Shown here: piece by piece, positions 34,434 through 45,693 of the stretch
Layout of the letters: each line of letters starts with the position of its first letter
Position numbering within the stretch: the stretch's first letter is position 1
Source: Anastrepha obliqua
Taxonomy: Eukaryota; Arthropoda; Insecta; Diptera; Tephritidae
Length of the DNA stretch: 64,000 nucleotides
Direction: 5' to 3'
NCBI RefSeq assembly: GCF_027943255.1
Contig: NC_072897.1
Coordinates: 55,452,406-55,516,405 of the forward strand
The notes under the pieces: model-generated
Seen by the model: only the letters and a program-made list of their open reading frames with translations
Told to the model about the DNA's origin: nothing
The model's database searches: none
Position numbers and translations under genes: made by a program

Positions 34434-36245
34434 TATTCCCGGCCCAAGATCATTCGAAAGTTTGAAACGAATTAATGGTCATCTTTGTTGTACTTATCAG
34501 CAAGCATGCAAAGAATTGAGTTTGCTTGAAAATAATAATCAGTGGGATGCAACTCTTATGGATGCATGTGCAACAAGTTCTCCACACCAAATAAGAACAC
34601 TATTTGCCATCATTATTGCTACATGTTTCCCAGCAAACCCAAAAGAATTGTGGAGTACTTACCAAGAATACATGACAGAAGATATTCTACATCAAGTACG
34701 TCGCATTACTGCAAATCCAAATTTGAATTATACAGATGAATTATATAATGAGGCATTAATTAAAATCGAAGTCTTTTGCCTGATGATTGCAAATAAAACA
34801 CTGAGTGAGTTAGGTATGATCGCACCAAATCGTCCGATGCATGATGCATACAATGCAGAATTAAGACGTGAAAAAGAATATGATCGAAATTATCTGAACA
34901 CATTTGTGACAACAAACCTACCAAAATTAAACACAGAACAAAGGCAGGCATATGACACAATTATAGACAATGTTGCAAGTGAAAAAGGAGGAATATTCTT
35001 CTTAGATGCACCAGGTGGGACTGGAAAAACGTTTATGTTGTCATTAATTTTGGCCAGCATTCGATCACAGAATAATATTGCATTAGCTTTGGCATCATCT
35101 GGAATAGCGGCAACTTTATTGGACGCCGGTCGCACTGCACATTCTGCATTAAAGTTACCATTAAATATGCAAGTAAATCAACATTTCTAAAAATTCTGGA
35201 ATGGGAAAGGTTTTACAAACATGTAAAATTATTGTATGGGATGAATGTACGATGGCTCATAAAAAATCACTGGAAGCCTTAAATAGAACACTGAAAGATT
35301 TTCGAAATAACACAAACATATTTGGTGGTGCACTAATTCTATTGGCCGGTGATTTTCGACAAACTTTGCCTGTTATTCCCAAATCAACAGCAGCTGATGA
35401 GATATGTTCAAAAACTCACATTAACTACTAATGTTCGTGTGCAGTTACAGAATGATCCAACAGCTGCTGAATTTTCCGAACATTTGTTGCAAATTGGAAA
35501 TGGACGAAAGCCAATTGATAAGAATACAGGCATGATCACAGTTCCAACTAATTTTTGTACCGTAACAGAATCAAGAGTACAATTAGTGCAAAATGTATTC
35601 CCAAATATTGCACAAAACTATCGAAATCAAGATTGGCTAAGCGAGAGAGCTATATTAGCTGCCAAAAATGTCGATGTCAATGAAATCAATGCCAGTATTT
35701 TGACTCAAATTCCAGGTGAAGTTGTCACCTATAAATCAATTGATTCAATCACTAATCCCGACGATGTAGTGAATTATCCAATTGAATTTTTGAATTCACT
35801 TAATTTACCTGGCTTGCCACCACATCGTTTGCATTTGAAAGTCGGCGCAGTGATCATTATATTGCGAAATATCAATCAGCCGAAACTATGCAATGGGACA
35901 TGATTAGCAGTGACACGGACAATGAACAATGTAATTGAAGCAACAATTTTGAAAGGCAAATTTAAAGGTCAAGATTTTTTGATTCCGCGCATTCCAATGA
36001 TTTCAACAGATTTGCCTTTTGATTTTAAGCGACTTCAATTTCCCATTCGCCTTGCTTTTGCTATTACAATCAATAAGTCTCAAGGTCAAATACTTCAATT
36101 ATGTGGAATTCGCCTAACTTATCCATGCTTTGGACATGGGCAACTGTATGTAGGATGATCTCGGGTAGGGAAACCATCTTTACTTTTTATTTATACACCG
36201 CATGAAAATAAAACCAAAAATTGTGTGTATCAGAAGGCTTTAGAA
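34434..36245 (+). pseudogene. Helitron PIF1-type helicase region
   Basis: Continues Rep after a frameshift: IPGPRSFESLKRINGHLCC (34440). Walker A is FLDAPGGTGKTFML (35005); Walker B is IVWDECTMAHKKSLEAL (35235); then LAGDFRQTLPVIP (35345), QDWLSERAILAAKN (35630), LNSLNLPGLPPHRLHLKVG (35795), FKRLQFPIRLAFAITINKSQ (36030) and GHGQLYVG. Lesions: shift at 35185, shift near 35400, TGA at 35901 (likely from CGA), TGA at 36156 where cysteine is expected. Final stop at about 36245. Unwinds DNA in the intact protein. Confidence 0.9.
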
Positions 36246-36401
36246 TAAGTTGTTAGTTTACAATCATTAGAGTAAGTCACTAAAATAAATAAAACATTGT
36301 TATTAGAATAAGTCACAAAATAATGGCCGATCATGAATTAAATGATGAAACAAGAAAAAACAAAGAACACTTTTCATTTATATTTTTCTTTTACCCAGCG
36401 A

Positions 36402-36421
36402 AGCGGATGAGGGTCCGCTAG
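36402..36421 (+). other. Helitron 3' terminal hairpin and CTAG end
   Basis: AGCGGATGAGGGTCCGCTAG: six-base stem AGCGGA/TCCGCT, then CTAG with the AG overlapping. The same architecture, with a different stem, occurs at 45671-45693. Confidence 0.82.
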
Positions 36422-36850
36422 TTTGTATATAAAAGTAGTCTACGTATGCACAGAACTCGAATTCTTTGTGAAGAGACCTTATGGAGCTTAATTTGTTGGA
36501 GGCAATAAGGAATATGATGACCGATATATGTAGGTGAACAGAACCCCTGTCCATGGACCGGATATCGGTGAACTGGTTATAAATGCGTACCGCAAATTTA
36601 TGGAAGCATAAAGTTTATGACATGTTCCGTAATTTGGGGACCAAGTTTTCACACTATTCCACAATAGTATGAATACCGATTCTGTCGTTGGCATTTTCGA
36701 AGTCGAGAGATATAAGGCTCAGAGACAAAGATAATGCTGTATTATAACGATAGACCGACTAGAGTATGGCGCAAGCCCTTGACGGCTTTACAAAACCGAA
36801 CTATAAATCCGACGTATACATTGGAAAAAATTTCCCTAATGGTTTGCTAT
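36422..36850 (-). pseudogene. I-like retrotransposon, RT finger and palm
   Basis: Minus strand: SLISLDFENANDRIGIHTI (36700), then TSSPISGPWTGVLFTY and VIIFLIASNKLSSI, HKEFEFCAYVDYFYIQ (36470-36425). FCAYVDYF stands where FCAYADDF is expected, so the catalytic aspartates are partly lost. It ends at the Helitron and continues at 30332-29420. Several frameshifts. Confidence 0.7.
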
Positions 36851-37310
36851 CATTTCAAGTAAACGAGCGGGAGAATTGGTGTTTATTGACGGCACAATGG
36901 ACACCAAACAATATTTAAATATATTCAAAACAGATTTGGTCGGCAGTATTATAAAATTGGGCTTATCACTGAGAATACACGAAATGCTAAATTTCACCAA
37001 TATAACGATCTAAACCATAAGGAGCATAATATGCAGATGTGGCTTCTCTACAAATCCGGTAAAGTTATAAATATCTAAGTCCAGAGACCCGATATAAAAG
37101 TAATTGAAAATTTATAGGCCTTGTTGAAGAAAAGAGTCCATAAAAGACATCCAAAAAATGTCACAACATTAAAAATTGCAATGATGTAGGAATGGCAGAA
37201 TATACTGAACGTATGTGACATACCATAATTGTAATAGAAAAAGCCTGTATTAAAGTTTGTAAAAACAGTTTCTTGGCACTGTTGATCATCACCTATGCCT
37301 CCTTTGCTTG
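36850..37310 (+). pseudogene. Tc1 transposase C-terminal fossil
   Basis: Plus-strand frames: GELVFIDGTMDTKQYLNIF (36865), LNHKEHNMQMWLLY (37010, from DPKHK), SGKVIN, then RPDIKVIEN (37085), and KRVHKRHPKNVTTLKIAMM (37130). These align with the second half of a Tc1 transposase in the order expected. The second catalytic aspartate and SPDxNPIE are destroyed. No terminal repeats were found. Confidence 0.65.
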
Positions 37311-37399
37311 AGTAAATGGTCAAATGGCCTAGCGTCTTTCAGCTAAATTTAAACAATTTTAATCTGTGCGACAATAAATCATATGCGGGAAAAATGGTG

Positions 37400-37800
37400 C
37401 ACACATACCACATCCTGCTGGGCTCCGGGTCACTCTGCAATAAAAGGTAGTTAAATTGCGGATGAACTCGCTAGAGCAGGGTCAACAGCAGAAGTTTGCG
37501 GTCTGGAACCACACTATGGTATTAAATGGGCGGAAGCTAAATGCAGGGTATATACCATAGTTTTGAAAGTACTGAAACAAATACCCATTGGAAAGTCACA
37601 CAAGAACTCCGTCAACCCAAAACGCTTATATGACCTTATATAACTTTCGAAAAGTAGACATTACGAAAAGGTTTTCTGACAGGTCACTATTACTTAAATT
37701 ACCATCTCTCAAAAACTCACATTGGGAATGAAACAGATGATGTCTAGAGGATGATGAAACTACGGAGCCATTCAATAGGACTAGTATTAACTACTTCTAA
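37400..37800 (+). pseudogene. LOA/R1-like RNase H end and C-terminal tail
   Basis: Plus-strand WAPGHSAIKGS, then IADELARAGSTAEVCGL and HYGIKWAEAKC (37415-37550), then in other frames LTGHYYLNYHLSKTHIGN and a decayed Cys/His cluster with DDETTE (37670-37790). This is the PGHS.I.GN..ADELA box of a non-LTR RNase H. Confidence 0.65.
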
Positions 37801-37844
37801 AACATGTAGTAGGCCTTTGGGCACACTACAGATACAAAATCATT

Positions 37845-38150
37845 ATTTTAATTGCCTTTCGGTTGAATTTGGTGAGGATATTGTTGACAACTAAAAACCA
37901 TAGCAGGGGGGATAAGACCCCCCCTGTGGGGGCTCCCTGTTGACAGGGTACTTTACCGTGCTGCTGCCTACCTCACCTTATTCTAGTTTTTAGCATATTC
38001 TCTATCCATTCGTTGGGACCTATGTCTCAGCCTAACATATTAAGAGCCTCAATTTGGATCTTGTGCTAGCATTGTTGGGAAAACTTTAGTATAATGTATA
38101 TCGCTTTGAAAAAAAACGGTTAAAAGGGGGCGATAGAGGAGTGTATCCCC
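37845..38150 (-). pseudogene. LOA-like reverse transcriptase scrap
   Basis: Minus-strand GAPTGGVLSPLLWFLVVNNI and LTKFNRKAIK (37960-37865), preceded by KVPCQQ. Matches the PQGGVLSPLLW box. It lies head-to-head with the plus-strand RNase H scrap on its left. Confidence 0.65.
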
Positions 38151-38535
38151 GTCTTAAAACTGAAAACATAACCTGCCGGAGGCTTATAGTTTTTAAGTAA
38201 TTTAATGTTAAAGTTCTCTAATTTAGCGAAAAGTTGGTGTTGCCATACACCTGAAATGAAAACGAAGTTCGCACGCAGGGATGTTCAGTGGAAGGTTCAT
38301 TGTAAAACTGCACTATTTTTTGCTGTAATTTAAAGTTGAGAAATATTTTTGAAAATAAAAACAGACAACTCATTTAAACTTAAAAACAATGATATTAATA
38401 AAGTAATTAAAAGCCAAAATTACGGTTTATAACTGTATAACATTGGAAAATAACAGTTAAGCAAACGGTACACATACGCAGGTTCCTTTGCATTTTACAG
38501 GAGCGTCGACTAGAAGGGTTTTTGTAAATTTGTAG
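38151..38535. other. No gene seen
   Basis: Spacer with no recognisable coding or repeat structure before the tandem array. Confidence 0.4.
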
Positions 38536-38940
38536 AATTTTTGCGTAGAACTTCTTTCGCGTGGGCGGCCTTCGGCTGCGCTTCAAAAAAATAACCCTCA
38601 TCAGTCCAACTCCGGCTACGCAATCCACAGTACTTTTGCGTAGAACTCCTTTTCGCGTGGGCGGCCTTCGGCCGTGCTTCAAAAAAATAACCCTCATCAG
38701 TCCAACTCCGGCTACGCACTCCACAGTATTTTTGCGTAGTACTCCTTTTCGCGTGGGCGGCCTTCGGCCGTGCTTCAAAAAAAAAACCCTCATCAGTCCA
38801 ACTCCGGCTACGCAATCCACAGTATTTTTGCGTAGTACTCCTTTTCGCGTGGGCGGCCTTCGGTCGCGCTTCAAAAAAATAACCCTCATCAGGCCAATTC
38901 CGGCTACGCAATCCACAGTATTTTTGCGTAAAACTCCTTT
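38536..38940. repeat. 96-bp tandem repeat, about 4.2 copies
   Basis: TTGCG landmarks at 38541, 38636, 38732, 38828 and 38924 give unit lengths of 95, 96, 96 and 96 bp. Each unit contains GGCGGCCTTCGGCCG, which forms a hairpin with a TTCG loop, and the phrase CTCATCAGTCCAACTCCGGC. As 96 is 32 codons, frames stay open on both strands (217 codons on minus, 143 on plus). I regard those frames as by-products of the repeat, though this is not proven. Confidence 0.85.
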
Positions 38941-39533
38941 CCGTGTTAAAACCATTGAACCCAAAATTAAAACGTCATATGCGTGTATGTAGTAAGGAGG
39001 CACAATAACCCCCATCCCCATCATTAACACTAAACTCAAGTACTTAATTTTTGTTTTCATTTGCAGACATCCGGCAACACCATACTGTTGTCATTCCAAT
39101 CTTCTTCTTATTCGCGTTTAAAATTGGAAAGTGATTGCATGGGCAAATGAATTTGCATTTAATTTTAATATATAGAAATAATTAGAATACTAGCATAAAA
39201 ATCAGTAAAAACACGCGTGTGAGTGTATATTTGGTGAATTTTAGTGAAATGTTAAAAAATATAGAGTGTAATGTGGCAAATTATAGTGAAGTTCCCGATG
39301 GCATTTTGAATGCAAATAATTAAAAAATTATTATTTCCCGAATAATTTAAAGTTATAAAGAGTGTTCCTTAACACCTCACTAACATCTCCACCAAGTTTC
39401 ATTAAAAAAAACATTATACTTTGCCAAAAATTCCCAAATATACATTGTTCTAAATTCCAGCCGCATTGTTAAAGCCCCCTCTTCAAAAAAGAGAGAAAAG
39501 CGACTATTGAGTATTTTTTGTATTCTATGCACC
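38941..39533. other. No gene seen
   Basis: AT-rich spacer between the tandem array and the LOA-like element. No supported features. Confidence 0.4.
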
Positions 39534-40965
39534 TCACAATCGTTCTGACAACCTCATGAAGAGCTGTCTCTGTAGATTTTCCTTTGAGATAGGCATGTTG
39601 GGGTGATCAAATTGTTGTGTTTGTAATCTTCTACCTGAGATATACAACCAACAATCGCTTGAGAGTTTTGAGAATAAAGGAGGATAAACTGATGTGTCTG
39701 AAGTCTTTCGCTGTGACATGACAGCTTTTCGGAATATGCCCTAGCATAAGGCTTTTTTTGAAAAAGACCTCCAGCCACGGAATCGTCGTTTCTCGAGTAT
39801 TCGAGAGCATGGCAGGGAATATCCCGTCTGGCCCGGCTGCTTTGTATGGTTGAAAGTTTTCCATCGCCCCTAGAATTCTATCTTGGGATACGATGTGATT
39901 GATTGTATTAGATGACAGGTTCGATGTCTGAACACTGTTACTATTGTTCTCAATATATTCCTGGGAAATGTGCATTTAGAAGATATTCTAGTGCGACGGC
40001 CGAGGATTTTGTCCATTCTCCGTTATGGTTCCTCAAGAAAGAAGGGCAGGAGTGTTCTTTGGATAAAAGCTTACCTAGTCTGGCCGTATCTTTGGTTGAT
40101 TCGATGAAAATACAAAAATCTCTCCAAGTCTCTGTCCGAGCCTCTTTTATTGCTTTCTTGTGTTCCCTAAGGCAATCTTTGTAGGGTTTGAAGTACTTGT
40201 GCTTGAAGCAGATTTTGAACATTTCTCTTGTCATTTTCCTGAGTTGACTTAAATCGTCATTCCACCAGGTGGGAGAAGTTGTTTTGCCATATGTGGTGGG
40301 ACATAAAGCTTCAAGCCCTTTCGTCAACGAAGCTTCGAAAGCTCTTACGTTCTCATCTAAGTCTTTACTTGACGTTATAGTTTTATTTATATGTTGAAGT
40401 TTAGACTAGGTTACTCTACGGAATATGTGCCAGTTTGTTCTTCTAGGGTTTCCAAATGGGGTCGGTTTCTCAAGCTTGAGATTGATATCCAAGGGATACC
40501 CTCCAATTTGTGACTATTTGGGAGTTATTGTTTGTGCATAGGGTAACGTTTAGGACCTCTTATCAGTCTGAAAAATCTACCGAGCTCGGAAAACTGAAGG
40601 TTAGGGTGGTCCCTACATTACATATGCCGAGGTTGGTATTTAATAAGAATTAAAAAGTTACTCACCTCTTTCATTCGTCTCGGAACTGCCCTAGAGCTCG
40701 TTTCTGGCGTCCCTTCGTCTGGCGGCGCCGGTTTATCATGTGGCATACACTAAAATTAGAACACAGAAAAGCTTTTAAGTGTTTTTTAATGACTATGCAT
40801 GTGTAGAATATGTTGATGTTGTTGTTGTCTTGGAACCTTTCAAGCTCATTGCCTCTGACCCAGGGTTCCAGTATAAATCCAATGTCGATGCCCCCTCCCT
40901 GAGGAAAACATCCAAGTTCTCTGTAGACATTTCGAGTGCTGCAAATTTACCTGTATGGCATCGAG
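39534..40965 (-). pseudogene. LOA-like ORF2, endonuclease to early RT
   Basis: Minus strand. The endonuclease begins LDAIQVNLQHSKC (40965), then in another frame GIDIGFILEPWVRGNEL (about 40890). After a gap: TWWNDDLSQLRKMTREMFK (40265), a linker rich in K/R, and RT onset PYKAAGPDGIFPAMLSNTRE (39850), GHIPKSCH, FRHISLSSFILKTLKRLL. It ends near 39534 around KGKSTE-like residues. The catalytic RT box and RNase H are missing. The left edge of the large inverted repeat (40881) falls inside its endonuclease. Confidence 0.78.
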
Positions 40966-42166
40966 TTTGTTATCGTCTTTAGCTAGGTAGAGCTTTTCTA
41001 GTTGTATGGTGCTGTCGACCTCATCTAGGTCGTCCTCATTTTCATTGCTATCTGCTTTGAGAATTTTCCGTTTGGCCTTTCTTAGACCAAACCGCATGTT
41101 GTTGTCACGCACTCATCATTAATCTGGAAAACGAATGACATGCTGCTCTCTTGCGGTCGTCCTTCGGCACCGTTGGGTTGTGTAACTTTAGGTACTTAAG
41201 TCCATCACTGGTAGCCAAATGTGAGCGCGAGGAGGGCAAGGTATGTCCCTGGCTGGCCGGAATGAGCTTAAGCTTTAAGCCTTCCAGTGAGATCTCAGCA
41301 ACGCACTTCTTTAGGACAACCCTTGACCAGTCGTCGTTGCACTTAATTACTTTACAGCATCGAAGTACTACTCGAAGGAAAGGAGAGCTCCGCCCTGTGC
41401 TCCAACTACATGCTTGTCCAGTCCGAGCTTGGACAGTTTGGCTTCCCCCTGCCCACACTTCTGCAAGACTACTTTGCTGCTATTAGTAATCTCGTCCATC
41501 AGTGCGTAGAGGAGGTTGTCCTTAACCACCTCACTGAATGGCCGATGATTAGTTGTTTCTTCGATGCTGTTGGGCACCTTAGGTCTCTTTGGTGGCTGAT
41601 CGATCTCGTTCTGTGACTTGTTTCTCTTCGTCGTATCGCTTTTTTTATTGTTCTTCGCTCTAGGTTTTTTGAATACGAAGTCTTCGTACTCCTCGACCAC
41701 CTGTATTTTACCTTGTCAGCCGCGTCACGCTCGTCAGTAGCTCCAGCGAGTTCATTTTTAGCAACCTTGCTTAGAATGAACCTCGCCTTCATATAGCGAG
41801 ACTTTATGAGGGCAGCCTCTGACTTGGGCACTTGGGCTGGCACTTCCCTTTCTTTTTGCTGACTCAGCCGTATCTTGAATGGAGGCCAGCAGGCTATCCT
41901 CCTCGGAGAAGGTATTGTGCCGAAGCGCAGCACGAATTTCTTGTTTTTATCTTTTGTATTTCTCATCTGTTTCTTACGGTTGCTTCGCCTGACTGCGTCA
42001 AGCTCCACAACCTACGGATATTAAGAGGAAGTAAAGGGGTCCCCGCGGCAGCGCTCCTTACAGCGGCAAGGCCACAACTACTCTCGATGGCGGCCAGGTA
42101 TTCGAGAGGGAAGCTCCGTTCGCGATGCACATGTTTTAATTCAATGCACCATTCAGTCCTCGGCAA
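40966..42166 (-). pseudogene. LOA-like ORF1, original copy
   Basis: Minus-strand frames 42008-41499 (MELDAVRRSNRKKQMRNTKD) and 41700-41368 (VVEEYEDFVFKKPR-like, then KRPKVPNSIEE and NLLYALMDEITNSSKVVLQK), then 41458-41105 with DDWSRVVLKKC, LEGLKLKLIPAS and DGLKYLKLHNPTVPKDD. A basic, low-complexity N-terminal half and a DUF4780-like C-terminal half suggest a Gag-like RNA-binding protein. Frames shift twice. It lies directly 5' of the ORF2 remnant. A second copy sits at 47986-49186. Confidence 0.7.
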
Positions 42167-42733
42167 GATTCCAAGTCCGTTACTCTCCGTATAAATGATT
42201 GGACAAACACCGCAAACGCCGTTTCGCGAATGTGTGGTCAGCCGATCCCTATACGGAGCTTTCCTCTTATTTCATGGTGGGTTAAATTCCTCAAAATAGA
42301 ATTTAACCTCCATTTAAGTCCCATCCCCGTGGCAAAAAGACCAACATGAAAGGGTTTGGAGGAGTACATAGACAGTGACTATCAGTACGTTACTGCTACA
42401 ACAGTATCTTACTGCTACAACAACAACAGTACGTTACGTACTGCGCTGGGCAAGAAAATATCTTAAAGCAAAGCCTAAATAAAGGCATGGAAATGAAAAT
42501 TACACTGCTTTTGAAGAAATAGATACGAATCCCCCACACAATTTTTCGTCAACAGCGACGTAAGACATAAAATTGAAAACATACCAGAGCCAGGCGACAT
42601 TTTCTTTAAGAGCATAGGCAGTATAAACTTAAAACAACTATATGTGGCATGAAAAGAGAAAAATGGGAAGAACTTTGTAACGACGTTAACCACAACCCAT
42701 GGGGTCTCGGTTACAATATTTTTATGAAAAATT

Positions 42734-43640
42734 TTGGGGCAAAGTCACACACACCGGCATTTGGAGAGGCCCAGATGGAAAACATTGTATGCAGATGAAG
42801 TTCGAACGCAAGGACCGGAGCAATTCACTGGTAGTTTACCCCCGCACTTTACGGAAGAGGAACTTAAAAACCATAGGCACCATATTCCGTCAGAAATACT
42901 AAAAATCATCGCAGCCGAGCGACCTCTTGCACTATTGGACATGTATAACGCCTGCTTGAAGAGTGACTGGCTGAAAAAGTGTTCTCTGAAATATGAAAAA
43001 TACGTACAGACCAGCTACTTCTAAAGCCGCGTTTAACAGAAGCTATAAACAACACGAGAGGCCTGTCAGAAGACAGGATGGATTCAGACTAGGAACATCC
43101 ACAATTGGTGCCATTGAAGACATAGTGAAGAAAACCGAAATCTTGCTCTGCAAAAATCATCATTCCAGACCCATTGTCTTACTTGCGACTCTAGACGTTA
43201 AAAACGCTTTTAATTTTGCGAAGTGGATAAACATGATAACAGAACGCGAAGCAAGGCTCCAAACTCCGTCTTACCTCATGAAAGTGATTCGGAGCTGTCT
43301 GAAGGATCGTAACTTGATCTACGAAATCACAAAAAGGCCAGAGCGAAAAACCATGGCAGCAGGGACCACCAAATGATCGATCCTTGTTCCGGACTTATGG
43401 AATGTAAGCTACGACGAAATGCTTCGACATGCCAGATGACAGTTGTCTTGTTGGCTATGCAGCAGTTCTCAATTCGCGGAATACAAAAATGGCTCTGGGT
43501 AAGCTGAACCAAGTCATGATAAGGACACCACATTGGCTTGACTCACACAGGCCACTGAAAAGACGGAGTTACTATTTCTTACAAGAAAACACATCCAGTT
43601 AGAAATATACATCTGAGTAATGAAAGTAATAATTGTCTCC
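42734..43640 (+). pseudogene. R1-like reverse transcriptase fragment, left-arm copy
   Basis: Plus strand: PPHFTEEELKNHRHHIPSEI, ILKIIAAERPLALLDMYNA (42830-42955). After a frame change: DGFRLGTSTIGAIEDIVKK, VLLATLDVKNAFNFAKW (43080-43220), PSYLMKVIRSCLKDRNLIYE, AGTT and then stops. In shifted frames: LVPDLWNVSYDEML, TEKTELLFLTRKHIQLEIY (43390-43605). The YADD box is not readable. R1-clade style (DVKNAFN.A.W). Confidence 0.78.
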
Positions 43641-44458
43641 GAATAAAATCGGCACACCGCACAGTATGAGAAGGTACAACATTAATCATAAGCGGATAGA
43701 CTTTCTAGCGTTGGAACGCAAACAGGTTTAGATGCAAAGAAAGAAGACAAGGGCTTGGAAGAACAGAATGAAATCAGAACACAAATAATAATCCGAATGG
43801 GGCAAGACAGCAGAGAACGTTAGTGTATAGAGAAGTCTCAATGACAGGAACGTATGGAATTTCGAGGGGTACTCGTCTCGCGAAGACTAATCACCACAGA
43901 CACATTTTGCACCAAAAGTTAACAGTAAGGGGCTGAATTATGTAAATTTAGCAGCAGTCGATAAGAATTTGTTGGTGATTAGAAGCAAAGAATGTTAAGG
44001 TAGCTTTTTAATATGACCTATATAATTGAATTTTTTCCAAATTATCCAAAATTATATACATATATTCTGTCTGTCTGTCTGGTGCTCAGTAAAACTTTGT
44101 TGAATTATGCGCATATATATATGCTGTGTGTATGTACATATGAGCACTTGCTACAGCAAAACATATTACGGTAAAATTTCTCCAGAAATCCAGCGCGCAT
44201 TCAGAGGCACAGCATTTTATGTACAGTAACCTTGAAATGGGTAGAGGCACCTTCAAATACTCTGATTTCAGAGTAAGTTTCTAACTTTGCAGATATATGC
44301 ATATGTTTTGTGCACTTTTTATCAATTGAAGAACTACATACGTAAAATAATATACTAATTATATTAACTATTTACCTATCAGAGAACATAAAATAATTGT
44401 TTTGGACATTTACTCCTAGTATTGAAATGTTCGACACAGAACTTTTTTATACTACTTA
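43641..44458. other. No gene seen; AT-rich, left arm
   Basis: Between the R1-like fragment and the Helitron end. It contains a short TCTG run (about 44067-44080) and ATATAT steps. Mirrored at 45694-46511. Confidence 0.45.
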
Positions 44459-44738
44459 CTAGCAAAACCGGGCCGCTTCGCTGGGCACACTAAAATAGAA
44501 TAGATATGGTTTAGAACAGAAAAAATATGGTTTTCATATTATTTATTTCTTTATTCTTTATTCAAGCGCTTTGGCATAAACCATATTTTTTGTTTTTCTA
44601 TTTGTTTTTGAGTAAATATATAATGTTGTTGGCTTCCCAACACGTGAACAGCCAACGTATAGTTGACCATGGGTGAATACTGGTTCTTCTAAATTCTTCT
44701 CGCATATTTCTAAAGTTTGCCCTTGTGAGTTATTGATA
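44459..44738 (-). pseudogene. Helitron 3' end with helicase C-terminus, original copy
   Basis: Minus strand. Helicase end AINNSQGQTLEICEKNLEEP, FTHGQLYVGCSRVGKPTTLY, stop at 44558. The 3' terminus has the CCCAGCGAAGCGGCCCGG hairpin region and CTAG (44462-44459). It is interrupted at 44737-44738 (TA) by the foldback element. Its upstream part is at 49535-50625 on the same strand. Joining across one TA gives LAFAI, T and INNSQGQ in frame. Confidence 0.82.
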
Positions 44739-45062
44739 GCACAGGCCTGCGAAATTTAACTTTTTTCAGTTTCTAGAAGGGCTGTACTTGTTTCTTGTAG
44801 TTTTTTATGCGCTGAAAACGAATCTGACCTTCAAAATGCTCCATCACGTCAGGATTTTTGGTAAATGAAGCCTAAAAGGTCAAAAAATGGCCATTTTAGC
44901 CATTTTTGATAATTTTTTTGGGATAGAAAATTTTTTTTTTTCAATTTTCGACGAAAAGGTCGCATAGTACAACTCTTTAGCTTTAAAACCCATTTTTTTA
45001 AATTATTGTACGATTTTAAAAAAAAAAGTTATGACATTTTGAAATTAACAGTTTCAGTTACG
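44739..45062. repeat. Foldback element, left half
   Basis: Starts GCACAGGCCTGCGAA next to TA. It is the inverse of 45089-45413, and the part at 44784-45000 is also the inverse of 49283-49518. Together with its partner it forms a hairpin with a 26-bp loop. It is the centre of the large inverted repeat. Confidence 0.82.
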
Positions 45063-45088
45063 TATACGTTGGGTATAACGTCTATTGG
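45063..45088. other. 26-bp spacer at the inverted-repeat axis
   Basis: The only unpaired sequence between the two arms. It contains a small internal palindrome, ACGTTGGGTATAACGT. Confidence 0.85.
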
Positions 45089-45411
45089 CGTAACTGAAAC
45101 TGTTAATTTCAAAATGTCATAACTTTTTTCTAAAAAATCGTACAATAATTTAAAAAAATGGGTTTTAAAGCTAAAGAGTTGTACTATGCGACCTTTTCGT
45201 CGAAAATTGAAAAAAAAAATTTTTCTATCCCAAAAAAAATTATCAAAAATGGCTAAAATGGCCATTTTTTGACCTTTTAGGCTTCATTTACCAAAAATCC
45301 TGACGTGATGGAGCATTTTGAAGGTCAGATTCGTTTTCAGCGCATAAAAAACTACAAGAAACAAGTACAGCCCTTCTAGAAACTGAAAAAAGTTAAATTT
45401 CGCACGCCTGT

Positions 45412-45693
45412 GCTATCAATAACTCACAAGGGCAAACTTTAGAAATATGCGAGAAGAATTTAGAAGAACCAGTATTCACCCATGGTCAACTATACGTTGG
45501 CTGTTCACGTGTTGGGAAGCCAACAACATTATATATTTACTCAAAAACAAATAGAAAAACAAAAAATATGGTTTATGCCAAAGCGCTTGAATAAAGAATA
45601 AAGAAATAAATAATATGAAAACCATATTTTTTCTGTTCTAAACCATATCTATTCTATTTTAGTGTGCCCAGCGAAGCGGCCCGGTTTTGCTAG
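45412..45693 (+). pseudogene. Helitron helicase C-terminus and 3' end, inverted copy
   Basis: Mirror of 44459-44740: AINNSQGQTLEICEKNLEEP, then HGQLYVGCSRVGKP, stop at 45592-45594, terminal hairpin region and CTAG at 45690-45693 before T. Confidence 0.82.

Larger units (their letters stand above)
30333..36421 (+). mobile_element. Autonomous-type Helitron, decayed
   Basis: Begins TCTATATATT at 30333 after an A and ends in CTAG (36418-36421) before a T, as expected for Helitron insertion between A and T. A hairpin AGCGGA/TCCGCT lies just inside the 3' end (36402-36418). Removing it rejoins an I-like reverse transcriptase on the minus strand. It encodes a Rep-helicase protein with several lesions. 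Confidence 0.92.
40881..45062. repeat. Left arm of 8.4-kb inverted repeat
   Basis: Reverse-complementary to 45089-49266. Paired coordinates sum to about 90152 throughout (for example 41105/49047 and 43327/46825). Only scattered differences were seen, including a 5-bp indel near 41020/49135 and single-base changes. It contains LOA ORF1, an R1-like RT fragment, and Helitron and foldback sequence. Confidence 0.95.

Noticed and set aside
37400..38150. Second twin-priming event
   Set aside because: The direct 3' part lies on the wrong side of the inverted part and no target duplication or tail was found.
38536..38940. Regular repeats resembling a CRISPR array
   Set aside because: The whole 96-bp unit repeats with no variable spacers, and the context is a eukaryotic transposon-rich region.
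38407..39060. 217-codon minus-strand ORF as a repeat-containing protein gene
   Set aside because: The frame is open mainly because the unit length is a multiple of 3; the opposite strand is open as well and there is no recognisable domain. Kept as a tandem repeat.
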